Shown here: positions 36,077 to 44,219 of the stretch, one piece after another | Layout of the letters: each line of letters starts with the position of its first letter | Position numbering within the stretch: the first letter of the stretch is position 1 | DNA from: Variovorax sp. J2L1-78 | GTDB lineage: Bacteria; Pseudomonadota; Gammaproteobacteria; Burkholderiales; Burkholderiaceae_C | DNA length: 64,000 bases | Assembly (NCBI RefSeq): GCF_030317205.1 | Contig: NZ_JASZYB010000004.1 | Span: 620,001 to 684,000, forward strand | Reading direction: 5' to 3' | The notes under the pieces: generated by a model | Databases searched by the model: none | Seen by the model: only the letters and a program-made list of their open reading frames with translations | What the model was told of the DNA's origin: nothing | Program-made: the position numbers and the translations under genes

Positions 36077-36937
36077 CTACAGACGTGCCTGACCAGCGCC
36101 TGACGACGACAGCAATGCAGACAGGCCAGGCAATGCATCGAGCGCATTGCGCGTGCTCGCCTGTGCGAGTTCCTCCATCGTGATGCCACGCAGTTGCGCC
36201 AGCACGGCGGCAATGCGCGGCAACTCGGCCGGCTCGTTGCGGCCCTGCACCGCGCCGGCCTGGCGCTCCTCCTGCGTGCGGTAGAGCCAGTGCGGCTGGA
36301 TGTCCGGCGCATCGGTCTCCATGACGATCGCATCGAGCGGCAGCGAGGTGGCCAGCCGGCGCACCTGCAGCGCACGGTCGAAGGTCACGGTGCCGCCGAA
36401 GCCCAGCTTGAGGCCGAGGTCGAGACACGCCTTGGCCTGCTGCTCGCTGCCGTTGAAGGCGTGCGCGATGCCCCGCCATGGACGCCCCGCACCGACCTGG
36501 CGCAGGTGCTTGAGCACCTGATCGACCGAGCGGCGCACATGGATGATCACCGGCAGGTCGTGCGCGCGGGCGAGTTGCAACTGCGTGTGGAAGAAATGCG
36601 CCTGTTTCGGCCCGTCGAGATCGGGCACGAAGTAGTCCAGCCCGATCTCGCCCACGGCGACCAGGCGCGGATCGCCGCGGCGCGCCGTCAGTTCGGCATC
36701 GAGCGTCTGCAGGTCGGCCTCGTTCGCGTCGCCGGTGCACAGCGGATGGATGCCCAGCGCATAGGCGTCGCCCTGCGCATGTGCCAGCGTGCGCACCGTC
36801 GCGAAGTTGAAGACCGCCACCGCGGGAATGACGCACAGCGCAACGCCGGCGGCCTCGGCCCGTGCCCGCACGGCGGGGCCTTCGTCGCCGAACTCCGGGG
36901 CATCCAGGTGACAGTGTGTATCGATGAAACCGGTCAT
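36077..36937 (-). CDS. TatD-family hydrolase / DNase
   Basis: 286 residues, TIM-barrel metal hydrolase. Metal ligands: HCH near residues 7-9 (DTHCHLD), E in AVGEIGLDYF (about 93), H in IIHVRR (about 130), H in AHAFNGS (about 158) and D in ETDAPDI (about 208). Such enzymes are 3'-5' exonucleases or D-aminoacyl-tRNA-type hydrolases. ATG 36937 starts MTGFIDTHCH, the family N-terminus. Single gene, divergent from the protease gene at 37026. Confidence 0.92.
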   Translation of the reverse strand: MTGFIDTHCHLDAPEFGDEGPAVRARAEAAGVALCVIPAVAVFNFATVRTLAHAQGDAYALGIHPLCTGDANEADLQTLDAELTARRGDPRLVAVGEIGLDYFVPDLDGPKQAHFFHTQLQLARAHDLPVIIHVRRSVDQVLKHLRQVGAGRPWRGIAHAFNGSEQQAKACLDLGLKLGFGGTVTFDRALQVRRLATSLPLDAIVMETDAPDIQPHWLYRTQEERQAGAVQGRNEPAELPRIAAVLAQLRGITMEELAQASTRNALDALPGLSALLSSSGAGQARL

Positions 36938-37025
36938 CGGGCCATGATGCCCGAAGCGATGCAAGGCGGCACAAAGCGTGCTACCGTGATTTCTTTGACA
37001 CGTCACTCTTTGCCCGGAGGTGCCG

Positions 37026-38006
37026 ATGCGCAGGACTGGTATTTACAGCCGCTCGCCGCAAGCGTCGAAAGACGCCGACGAGCCCCGCGAGGGGGATGCG
37101 CCCGCCGCCGGTGCGCCGCCGGACGTGCCGGCTGTTGCGCCGACGCGATGGCAGCCCGGGCGCAAGTCCTTCGCGGGACTGCTGGTGCTGGTGCTCGCCT
37201 TGGCCGGCGGGGGCGCCGCGCTCTGGCCTCGGCAGGCCGGGCATGCACTGACCCAGAAGGACATCGACGCCGCCGTGCTGCGCACGCTGCAGACCAACGT
37301 CCTTCCCTCCCAGGCCACGCGGGCGGCCGCCATCATCCGGCCCTCCGTGGTGCGCGTGGTGGGCTACGGCACCGAACGCGCGACGCCCGAGGCCAAGACC
37401 GAGAAGCGCGGGCGCAACATGGCGCGCGGCAAGGCGCCCGAAGCCGATCCGCCGCCCGGCACCGAGGTCGAACGCGGCGTGGGCACCGGCGTGGTGATCG
37501 TCGACAAGGGCGTGATCCTCACCAACCTGCACGTGGTCGCCGGCTCGGAAACCATCAAGGTCACCTTCTCCGATGGCCTGGAAGCGGAGGCAACGATCAC
37601 CGGCGTGCAGCCCGAGAACGACCTCGCCGTGCTGCAGGCGAAGAAGATCCCCGACGACCTGATCGCCGCGACCATGACCTCGACCGCCGACCTGCAGTCG
37701 GGCGACCAGGTCGCCGCGGTCGGCTTCCCCTTCGGCATCGGCCCTTCCGTGTCGGCGGGCGTCGTGTCCGGACTCAAGCGCTCGTTCCGCTCGCCGGAAG
37801 GCAAGCAGGAGCTGGGCAACCTGATCCAGTTCGATGCCGCCGCCAACCCGGGCAACTCGGGCGGTCCGCTGGTCAACATGAACGGCGAGGTGCTCGGCAT
37901 CGTCACGGCCATCCTCAACCCCACGCAGCAGCGCACCTTCATCGGCATCGGCTTCGCGGTGCCCATCGAGAACGCGGCCTCGGCACTGGGCTCGCCACCG
38001 TTCTGA
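37026..38006 (+). CDS. membrane-anchored trypsin-like serine protease (S1C, DegS-like)
   Basis: 326 residues. Cytoplasmic disordered N-terminus (1-45), one membrane segment (about 49-66), then a trypsin-fold protease with catalytic triad H169 (TNLHVV), D199 (ENDLAV) and S278 (GNSGGP). It ends right after the protease fold and has no PDZ domain, unlike DegP or DegS. ATG 37026 has GGAGG six bases upstream; a GTG at 37020 is less well placed. Probable envelope protease. The moxR gene follows after 43 bases. Confidence 0.87.
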   Translation: MRRTGIYSRSPQASKDADEPREGDAPAAGAPPDVPAVAPTRWQPGRKSFAGLLVLVLALAGGGAALWPRQAGHALTQKDIDAAVLRTLQTNVLPSQATRAAAIIRPSVVRVVGYGTERATPEAKTEKRGRNMARGKAPEADPPPGTEVERGVGTGVVIVDKGVILTNLHVVAGSETIKVTFSDGLEAEATITGVQPENDLAVLQAKKIPDDLIAATMTSTADLQSGDQVAAVGFPFGIGPSVSAGVVSGLKRSFRSPEGKQELGNLIQFDAAANPGNSGGPLVNMNGEVLGIVTAILNPTQQRTFIGIGFAVPIENAASALGSPPF

Positions 38007-38049
38007 ACGCCCCACCGTCCGCCTTTCACCCACTCACGAAAGCACGCGC

Positions 38050-39063
38050 ATGAGCTTCGAGACACCCCCGACGAATTCACCCGCCACGGCCGAGCTGATG
38101 GAGCAGATCCTCTACGAGGTGAAGCGCGTCGTGGTCGGCCAGGACCGTTTCCTCGAACGCGTGATGGTGGCGATGCTGGCCGGCGGCCACCTGCTGGTCG
38201 AAGGCGTGCCGGGCCTGGCGAAGACGCTCACCATCAAGACGCTGGCCGAGACGGTGAGCGGGCAGTTCAAGCGCATCCAGTTCACGCCCGACCTGGTGCC
38301 GGCCGACCTGGTGGGCACCCGCATCTACAACCAGAAGACCGGCGACTTCTCCACCGCGCTCGGCCCGGTGTTCGCCAACCTGCTGCTGGCCGACGAAATC
38401 AACCGCGCGCCAGCCAAGGTGCAGAGCGCGCTGCTCGAGGTGATGCAGGAACGCCAGGTGACCATCGCCGGCGAGACGCACAAGGTGCCGCGCCCCTTCC
38501 TCGTGATGGCGACGCAGAACCCGATCGAGACCGAAGGCACCTACCCGCTGCCTGAGGCGCAGGTCGACCGCTTCATGATGAAGGTGCTGGTCGACTACCC
38601 CACCGACGAAGAGGAATTCGTCATCGTCCAGCGCGTGATCGGTCCGCCGGTGCAGCCGGCGACGGTGGCCACCACCGACCAGCTCGCCGCGCTGCAGGCC
38701 GAGGCCCGGCGCGTGTACGTCGACCCCTCGCTCATCCAGTACGCGGTGAAGCTGGTGTCGGCCACGCGCACGCCCGAGAAGCACGGCCTGAAGGACATGC
38801 GCCGCTTCATCACCTTCGGCGCCAGCCCGCGCGCCAGCATCAACCTCACGGAAGGTGCCCGTGCATTGGCCCTGCTGCGCGGCCGCAGCTACGCGCTGCC
38901 GGAGGACATGACGGCGCTGGTGCCCGACGTGCTGCGCCACCGCGTGACGCTGTCGTACGAGGGCCTGTCCGAAGGGCTCACCGCCGACGGCTTGATCGAG
39001 AAGATCATGCGCGCCATCCCCGCCCCACCCAAGCCGCTGGAACATGAAAAGCTGGTGGCCTAG
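38050..39063 (+). CDS. MoxR-family AAA+ ATPase
   Basis: 337 residues. Walker A EGVPGLAKT (about 55-63), Walker B LLLADEINRAP (about 113-123), sensor MATQNPIE (about 153-160). MoxR proteins act as chaperone-like ATPases for complex assembly, usually with DUF58 and VWA proteins. Here DUF58 and VWA genes follow, but a 114-base gap with a dispersed repeat separates the ATPase from DUF58. Confidence 0.95.
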   Translation: MSFETPPTNSPATAELMEQILYEVKRVVVGQDRFLERVMVAMLAGGHLLVEGVPGLAKTLTIKTLAETVSGQFKRIQFTPDLVPADLVGTRIYNQKTGDFSTALGPVFANLLLADEINRAPAKVQSALLEVMQERQVTIAGETHKVPRPFLVMATQNPIETEGTYPLPEAQVDRFMMKVLVDYPTDEEEFVIVQRVIGPPVQPATVATTDQLAALQAEARRVYVDPSLIQYAVKLVSATRTPEKHGLKDMRRFITFGASPRASINLTEGARALALLRGRSYALPEDMTALVPDVLRHRVTLSYEGLSEGLTADGLIEKIMRAIPAPPKPLEHEKLVA

Positions 39064-39072
39064 AGCAATGAG

Positions 39073-39173
39073 CACTCCCCCAGTCTTCGCGCACTGCGTG
39101 GCGCTCCGCCCCCCCCCTCGCCGGGGGCAACACCAGCGGCCCGGCGAAGCCGGTTCCGCGGTGTTCCTGGAAA
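39073..39173 (+). repeat. dispersed intergenic repeat, copy 2
   Basis: Homologous to 26563-26643 (opposite strand): shared blocks GCGCACT(T/G)CGTG, CCCCTC, CGGCCCGGC(A/G)AAGCCGG and TTCCGCGGT. It lies in the moxR-DUF58 gap. Repeats of this kind are plausible in Comamonadaceae; the family assignment needs a genome search. Confidence 0.75.
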
Positions 39174-39177
39174 AGCC

Positions 39178-40167
39178 ATGAAGAGCTGGTGGCCCAGTAA
39201 GCGCGCGCGCGCCGCGAACGATGCGCAGGTCGCGGCCGAGACGGCCGCGGGCGCCGCCGAGCGCGTGCTGCGCCGGCTCGAGTGGACCGTCATTCGCCGG
39301 CTCGACGGCCTGCTGCAGGGCGACTACCGCACGCTGATGCGCGGCACCGGGCTCGACCTGGCGGACCTGCGCGAATACCAGCACCACGACGATGTGCGCC
39401 ACATCGACTGGAACGTGACCGCCCGGCTGCAGACGCCGCATGTGCGCGTCTTCACCGAAGACCGCGAGATGGCCGCCTGGTTCGTGCTCGACCTGAGCCG
39501 CTCGGTGGACTTCGGCTCGGGCCTGAAGGCCAAGCGCGAGATCTCGCAGGGCTTCGTCGGCGTGCTGGCCCGCCTGCTCACCCGGCACGGCAACCGAGTC
39601 GGCGCGCTGGTCTACGGCAACGACCTCGAGGCCGTGATCCCGCCGCGCAGCGGCCGGCCCCATGTGCTGCACCTGCTGCACGCCATGGACAAACGCTCCG
39701 TCGAGGGCAAGCCGACGCAGGGCATGACCCGGCTGTCCGACCTGCTGAAGTCCGCCGCGGTGCTGATGCCCCGGCGCTCGACCGTCTTCGTGGTGTCCGA
39801 CTTCCTGACCGAACCCGGCTGGGAAAAGCCGCTGGCCCAGTTGACGCAGCGCCACGAGGTGGTCGCGGTGCGGCTGTTCGACCCGCTCGAGATCGAACTG
39901 CCCGACCTCGGCCTCGTGCCGCTGCGCGACGCCGAGACCGGCGAGCAGTTGTGGGTCGACACGCACGACGCCGGCTTCCGCAAGCGCTTCGCGCGCATCG
40001 CCGCCGAGCGCGAGGCCACGCTGCGCGCCACGCTGGCCAAGGCCGGCGTCGACACGCTCGAACTCTCCACCGACGACGACCTGGCCGCCGCCATCCTGCG
40101 CTTCGCCGACCTGCGCAAGCGCCGGTTCCGCACCAACGGCGCGCAGCGTAAGGCGGTGGCCGCATGA
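39178..40167 (+). CDS. DUF58 domain protein
   Basis: 329 residues. The DUF58 signature is seen in LADLREYQHHDDVRHIDWNVTAR (about 58-80), followed by a VWA-like fold (WFVLDLSRSVDFG near 100-112). DUF58 proteins work with MoxR ATPases. The start ATG at 39178 lies 4 bases after the repeat, so this gene's translation signal is next to the repeat end. The VWA gene follows by 28 bases. Confidence 0.9.
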   Translation: MKSWWPSKRARAANDAQVAAETAAGAAERVLRRLEWTVIRRLDGLLQGDYRTLMRGTGLDLADLREYQHHDDVRHIDWNVTARLQTPHVRVFTEDREMAAWFVLDLSRSVDFGSGLKAKREISQGFVGVLARLLTRHGNRVGALVYGNDLEAVIPPRSGRPHVLHLLHAMDKRSVEGKPTQGMTRLSDLLKSAAVLMPRRSTVFVVSDFLTEPGWEKPLAQLTQRHEVVAVRLFDPLEIELPDLGLVPLRDAETGEQLWVDTHDAGFRKRFARIAAEREATLRATLAKAGVDTLELSTDDDLAAAILRFADLRKRRFRTNGAQRKAVAA

Positions 40168-40195
40168 TCTCAGCGACGACACCCGGGAGCGCCCC

Positions 40196-41236
40196 ATGAA
40201 TTTTCTGTGGCCCCAGTTCCTCTGGCTGCTGACCGCCGTGCCCCTGCTGGTGCTGCTGTACGTGTGGCTGATGCGGCGCAAGAAGAAGCTGGCGCTGCGC
40301 TACGCGAGCCTGTCGATCGTGCGCGAGGCGATGGGCGCCGGCCAGAGCATGAAGCGGCACATCCCGCCCCTACTCTTCCTGCTGGCGATGGTGGCGATGC
40401 TGGTCGCCGCGGCGCGGCCGATGGCGGTGGTGGTGCTGCCGTCGAACCAGCAGACGATCATCCTGGCGATGGACGTGTCCGGCAGCATGCGTGCCACCGA
40501 CGTGCTGCCCAACCGACTGGTCGCGGCGCAGGAGGCCGCCAAGGCCTTCATCAAGGACCTGCCGCGCACCGTGAAGGTCGGCATCGTGGCCTTCGCGGGC
40601 AGCGCGCAGGTGGCACAGCTGCCGACCGTCAACCGCGACGACCTGGTCACCGCGATCGACGCCTTCCAGCTGCAGCGCGCCACCGCCACCGGCAACGCCA
40701 TCGTGGTGTCGCTCGCCACGCTGTTCCCGCAGGCCGGCATCGACATCTCCAACTTCGGCCCGCAGAGCCGGCAGCGCGGCGTGCCGATCGAGCAGGCGGG
40801 CAAGGCGCCCGCGCCCGAGTTCACACCGGTGGCGCCGGGCTCGTACACCTCGGCGGCGATCATCATGCTGACCGACGGCCAGCGCACCACCGGCGTCGAC
40901 CCGCTCGACGCGGCCAAGGTGGCGGCCGACCGCGGCGTGCGCGTGTACACGGTGGGCATCGGCACGGTCGACGGCGAGACCATCGGCTTCGAGGGCTGGT
41001 CGATGCGCGTGCGGCTCGACGAAGAAACGTTGAAGGCCGTGGCCAACAAGACCTCCGGCGAGTACTTCTACGCCGGCACCGCGGCCGACCTGAAGAAGGT
41101 GTACGACACGCTGAGTTCGCGCCTGACGGTCGAGAAGAAGGAGACGGAAGTGTCTGCGCTCTTCGCCCTGGGCGCCGCGCTGCTGGCTTTCCTGTCGGCG
41201 GGGCTGTCGCTGTTCTGGTTCAACCGGATTCTTTGA
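40196..41236 (+). CDS. VWA domain protein (BatA-like)
   Basis: 346 residues. Two N-terminal membrane segments (about 5-25 and 58-78), then a von Willebrand A domain with MIDAS DVSGS at about 96-100 and later LTDGQRTTG. One C-terminal membrane segment (about 322-342) lies before the stop. It fits BatA of the aerotolerance operon, which works with MoxR. A second VWA gene (BatB) and the DUF4381 gene seen in many operons are absent here. Confidence 0.88.
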   Translation: MNFLWPQFLWLLTAVPLLVLLYVWLMRRKKKLALRYASLSIVREAMGAGQSMKRHIPPLLFLLAMVAMLVAAARPMAVVVLPSNQQTIILAMDVSGSMRATDVLPNRLVAAQEAAKAFIKDLPRTVKVGIVAFAGSAQVAQLPTVNRDDLVTAIDAFQLQRATATGNAIVVSLATLFPQAGIDISNFGPQSRQRGVPIEQAGKAPAPEFTPVAPGSYTSAAIIMLTDGQRTTGVDPLDAAKVAADRGVRVYTVGIGTVDGETIGFEGWSMRVRLDEETLKAVANKTSGEYFYAGTAADLKKVYDTLSSRLTVEKKETEVSALFALGAALLAFLSAGLSLFWFNRIL

Positions 41237-41249
41237 GGCCTCGGCACCC

Positions 41250-41942
41250 TCAATTCGCCAGCCGCCCCGCCACCAGCCGCAGCACGCGGTCGCAGCGGCT
41301 GGCCAGCGTCTCGTCGTGGGTCACCATGACGAAGGCGGTGCCGTGTTGGCGGGCCAGCTCGAGCATCAGCGCGAACACGCCGTCGGCCGTGCTGCGGTCG
41401 AGGTTGCCGGTCGGCTCGTCGGCCAGCACGCAGTCGGGCTGGGTGACCAGGGCGCGCGCGATGGCGACGCGCTGGCGCTCGCCGCCCGAGAGTTCGGCCG
41501 GGCGGTGTTGCAGCCGCTCGCCGAGACCGACCGCCTTGAGCATCCGCGTCGCGGCCTCGGTCTGTTCCGCCGGCGGTGCGCGCCGGATCTTCAGCGGCAT
41601 CGCGACGTTGTCGAGCGCGCTGAATTCCGGCAGCAGGTGATGGAACTGGTAGACGAAGCCCAGGTGCTGGTTGCGCAACCGGCCCTGTTCGGCCGCATCG
41701 GCGTGCGCGATGTTCTTGCCGTGCAGCTCGACGCTGCCCGCGGTCGGCGCATCGAGCCCGCCCATCAGGTGCAGCATGGTGCTCTTGCCCGAGCCCGAGG
41801 CGCCGACGATGGCCAGCGTCTCGCCCGCATGCACGTCGAGGTCGACGCCGTGCAGCACGGTGAGGTCGATGCGGCCTTCGTGGAAGCGCTTGGTGAGGCC
41901 GCGGACCTTCAGGACGACCTTGCCGGAAGTGACTTCATTCAT
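41250..41942 (-). CDS. lolD: lipoprotein-releasing ABC ATPase
   Basis: 230 residues. Walker A GASGSGKST (about 49-57), signature LSGGERQR (about 152-159), Walker B CVLADEPTGNLD (about 170-181). It drives release of lipoproteins from the inner membrane for LolA to carry. Transcribed after lolC in the same direction, overlapping it by 8 bases. Confidence 0.93.
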   Translation of the reverse strand: MNEVTSGKVVLKVRGLTKRFHEGRIDLTVLHGVDLDVHAGETLAIVGASGSGKSTMLHLMGGLDAPTAGSVELHGKNIAHADAAEQGRLRNQHLGFVYQFHHLLPEFSALDNVAMPLKIRRAPPAEQTEAATRMLKAVGLGERLQHRPAELSGGERQRVAIARALVTQPDCVLADEPTGNLDRSTADGVFALMLELARQHGTAFVMVTHDETLASRCDRVLRLVAGRLAN

Positions 41943-43191
41943 ATCGCAAGGCCTCCGCCGGGTTCACGCGGCTGGCGCGCCAGCTCGGGTACAGCGTGGC
42001 CACGAAGGCCAGGGCCAGCGAGATCAGCGTGATGGGCATGATGTCCGACTGCTGCGGATCGCTCGGCATGCGGCTGATGAGGTAGATGTCCTTGGGCAGG
42101 AAGCTGGCGTGGAAGAGTCGTTCCAGCGCCGGCACGATCACGTCGATGTTGTAGGCGATGCCCAGGCCCAGCAGCAGCCCGCCGAGCGTGCCGATCACGC
42201 CGACCATGGCGCCCTGCACGACGAAGATGCCCATGATGCTTTTCGGGCTGGCGCCCAGCGTGCGCAGGATCGCGATGTCGGCGCGCTTGTCGGTCACGGT
42301 CATGACCAGCGTCGACACCAGGTTGAAGGCCGCCACCGCGACGATCAGCGTGAGGATGATGAACATCATGCGTTTCTCGACCTGCACCGCGGCGAACCAG
42401 GTCTTGTTCTGCCGGGTCCAGTCGCGGATGAGGAAGGAGCCGGGCAGCGTGACCGCCAGCTCGTCGGCCACCTGGCGCGCCTGGTTCAGGTCCTTCAACT
42501 TCAAACGGACGCCGCTCGGGCCTTCGAGGCGGAACACGCGGGCGGCGTCCTGCTCGTGGATCATGGCCAGCGCCGAGTCGTATTCGTAGTGTCCCGAATC
42601 GAAGGTGCCGACCACGGTGAACTGCTTGAGCCGAGGCACCACGCCGGCCGGCGTCACCTGGCCGCCCGGCGCGACCAGCGTGACCTGGTCGCCGACGCGC
42701 ACGAAGAGCGATCGCGCCAGCTCGCCGCCAAGCACGATGCCGAATTCGCCGGGCACCAGCTTGTCGAGCGCGCCCTTCTGCGCGGTGCTGGCGAAGTCCG
42801 TCACCTCGGGTTCGAGCTTCGGTTCGATGCCGCGCACCAGCGCGCCCTTCATGTCTTCGCCGCGGGCGATGAGCGCCTGGGTCGCGATGAAGGGGGCCAC
42901 GCCGATCACTTCGGGGTTCTTGCGCGCCGCGTCCATGATCGGGCCGATGTCCTGCAGCGCCTGGCCGTCGCGCGAGAAGATCTCGATGTGCGAGACCACG
43001 CCGAGCATGCGGTCGCGCACCTCTTTCTGGAAGCCGTTCATGACCGACAGTACGATGATCAGCGCCGCCACGCCCAGCGCGATGCCGAGCATCGAGACAC
43101 CGGAGATGAAGGAGATGAAGCCGTTGCGCCGCGTCGCCCGGCCCGCACGCGTGTAGCGCCAGCCGAGTTGCAGTTCGTAGGGGAGGGGCAT
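41935..43191 (-). CDS. lolC: lipoprotein-releasing ABC permease (LolC/E type)
   Basis: 418 residues, near LolC/LolE length. N-terminal membrane segment (about 27-50, with FISFISGVSMLGIALGVAALI) then a long periplasmic domain (50-270) and three C-terminal segments. ATG 43191 starts MPLPYELQLGWRY, the family N-terminus; the earlier frame is a shadow. Only one permease gene accompanies lolD, as expected for a homodimeric LolF-type arrangement rather than a LolC/LolE pair. Confidence 0.9.
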   Translation of the reverse strand: MPLPYELQLGWRYTRAGRATRRNGFISFISGVSMLGIALGVAALIIVLSVMNGFQKEVRDRMLGVVSHIEIFSRDGQALQDIGPIMDAARKNPEVIGVAPFIATQALIARGEDMKGALVRGIEPKLEPEVTDFASTAQKGALDKLVPGEFGIVLGGELARSLFVRVGDQVTLVAPGGQVTPAGVVPRLKQFTVVGTFDSGHYEYDSALAMIHEQDAARVFRLEGPSGVRLKLKDLNQARQVADELAVTLPGSFLIRDWTRQNKTWFAAVQVEKRMMFIILTLIVAVAAFNLVSTLVMTVTDKRADIAILRTLGASPKSIMGIFVVQGAMVGVIGTLGGLLLGLGIAYNIDVIVPALERLFHASFLPKDIYLISRMPSDPQQSDIMPITLISLALAFVATLYPSWRASRVNPAEALRYE

Positions 43192-43250
43192 AGGGGCGGA
43201 ATTGTGGCATCCCGCCGGAGGCCGCCGAGCATGACCCGACAATAGGCCCC

Positions 43251-44219
43251 ATGGCCCTCCCCCTCTCCCCGACACATCTGCTGATCCCCTTTGCCGGCCG
43301 CGGGTCTTCCGCCTGCGCCGCCGCGCTGGCCACGCTGCAACTACCCAACCTCGACGCCCTGCTCACCCGCCTGGCGGTGGCCCACGACGACACGCAGGCC
43401 GACACCACCCTCACGCCGCCGCACGAGCGCGCGCTGGCCCGCGCGCTCGGCATCGACGCGGCCGACGGCTGCATCGCCTGGGGCGCGCGCGAGGCGCAGC
43501 AGACCGGCCTCTCGCGTGCCGGCTCCGACGAGCCCTGGGCCGTGCTCACGCTGTGCCACTGGGAAGTCGCCATCGACGAGGTGGTGCTGCACGACCCGGG
43601 CGACATGGCGATCGATGCCGCGGAATCGCAGGCGCTGCTCGAAGCCGCCCGCCCCTTCTTCCAGGAAGACGGCATCGTGCTGCGCCGATCGGCCGCACCC
43701 GGTCGCTGGCTGGCACGCGGCGAGCTGTTCCGCGGCCTCGCCACCGCGTCGCTCGACCGCGCCGCGGGCGGGCCGATCTCGGCCTGGGCGCCGTTGACCG
43801 ACGCGCTCAAGCCGGTGCGCAAGCTGCAGAACGAGATGCAGATGCTGCTCTACACGCAGCGCGTGAACGACGAACGCATCGCGCGTGGCCTGCAGCCGAT
43901 CAACTCCTTCTGGCTGAGCGGCACCGGCGTGCTGTCGACCGCAACGCCTGCAGCCGCCGAGGTAGCGACCGTGCTCGACACGCTGCGCGCCCCGGCGCTG
44001 CGCGACGACGCCGCCGCCTGGGCCGCCGCCTGGCAGGCGCTCGACGCCGGCCCGATCGCCGAACTGCTGGCCGCCTACCGCCGCGGCGAGGCGGTGCAGC
44101 TGACGCTCTGCGGCGACCGCAGCGCACGCCGCTTCGCGCCGCAGCCGCGCGGTGCCCTGGGTTGGGTGAAGAACCTGTTCACCCGCACGCAAGCCACGAC
44201 GATGCTGGCCGCGCTGTGA
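43251..44219 (+). CDS. RpfE-like / phosphoglycerate-mutase-like protein (COG4255)
   Basis: 322 residues, matching proteins annotated as RpfE-type or phosphoglycerate mutase, a family defined by sequence rather than by activity. Recognisable regions are LLIPFAGRGSSAC (about 10-22), LTLCHWEVAIDEVVLHDP (about 98-115) and QPINSFWLSGTG (about 214-225). The usual catalytic metal motifs of phosphoglycerate mutase are not obvious. The neighbouring recJ gene starts in its stop codon (GTGA); rpfE-recJ is a known order in Xanthomonas and Ralstonia. Divergent from lolC by 59 bases. Confidence 0.72.
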   Translation: MALPLSPTHLLIPFAGRGSSACAAALATLQLPNLDALLTRLAVAHDDTQADTTLTPPHERALARALGIDAADGCIAWGAREAQQTGLSRAGSDEPWAVLTLCHWEVAIDEVVLHDPGDMAIDAAESQALLEAARPFFQEDGIVLRRSAAPGRWLARGELFRGLATASLDRAAGGPISAWAPLTDALKPVRKLQNEMQMLLYTQRVNDERIARGLQPINSFWLSGTGVLSTATPAAAEVATVLDTLRAPALRDDAAAWAAAWQALDAGPIAELLAAYRRGEAVQLTLCGDRSARRFAPQPRGALGWVKNLFTRTQATTMLAAL

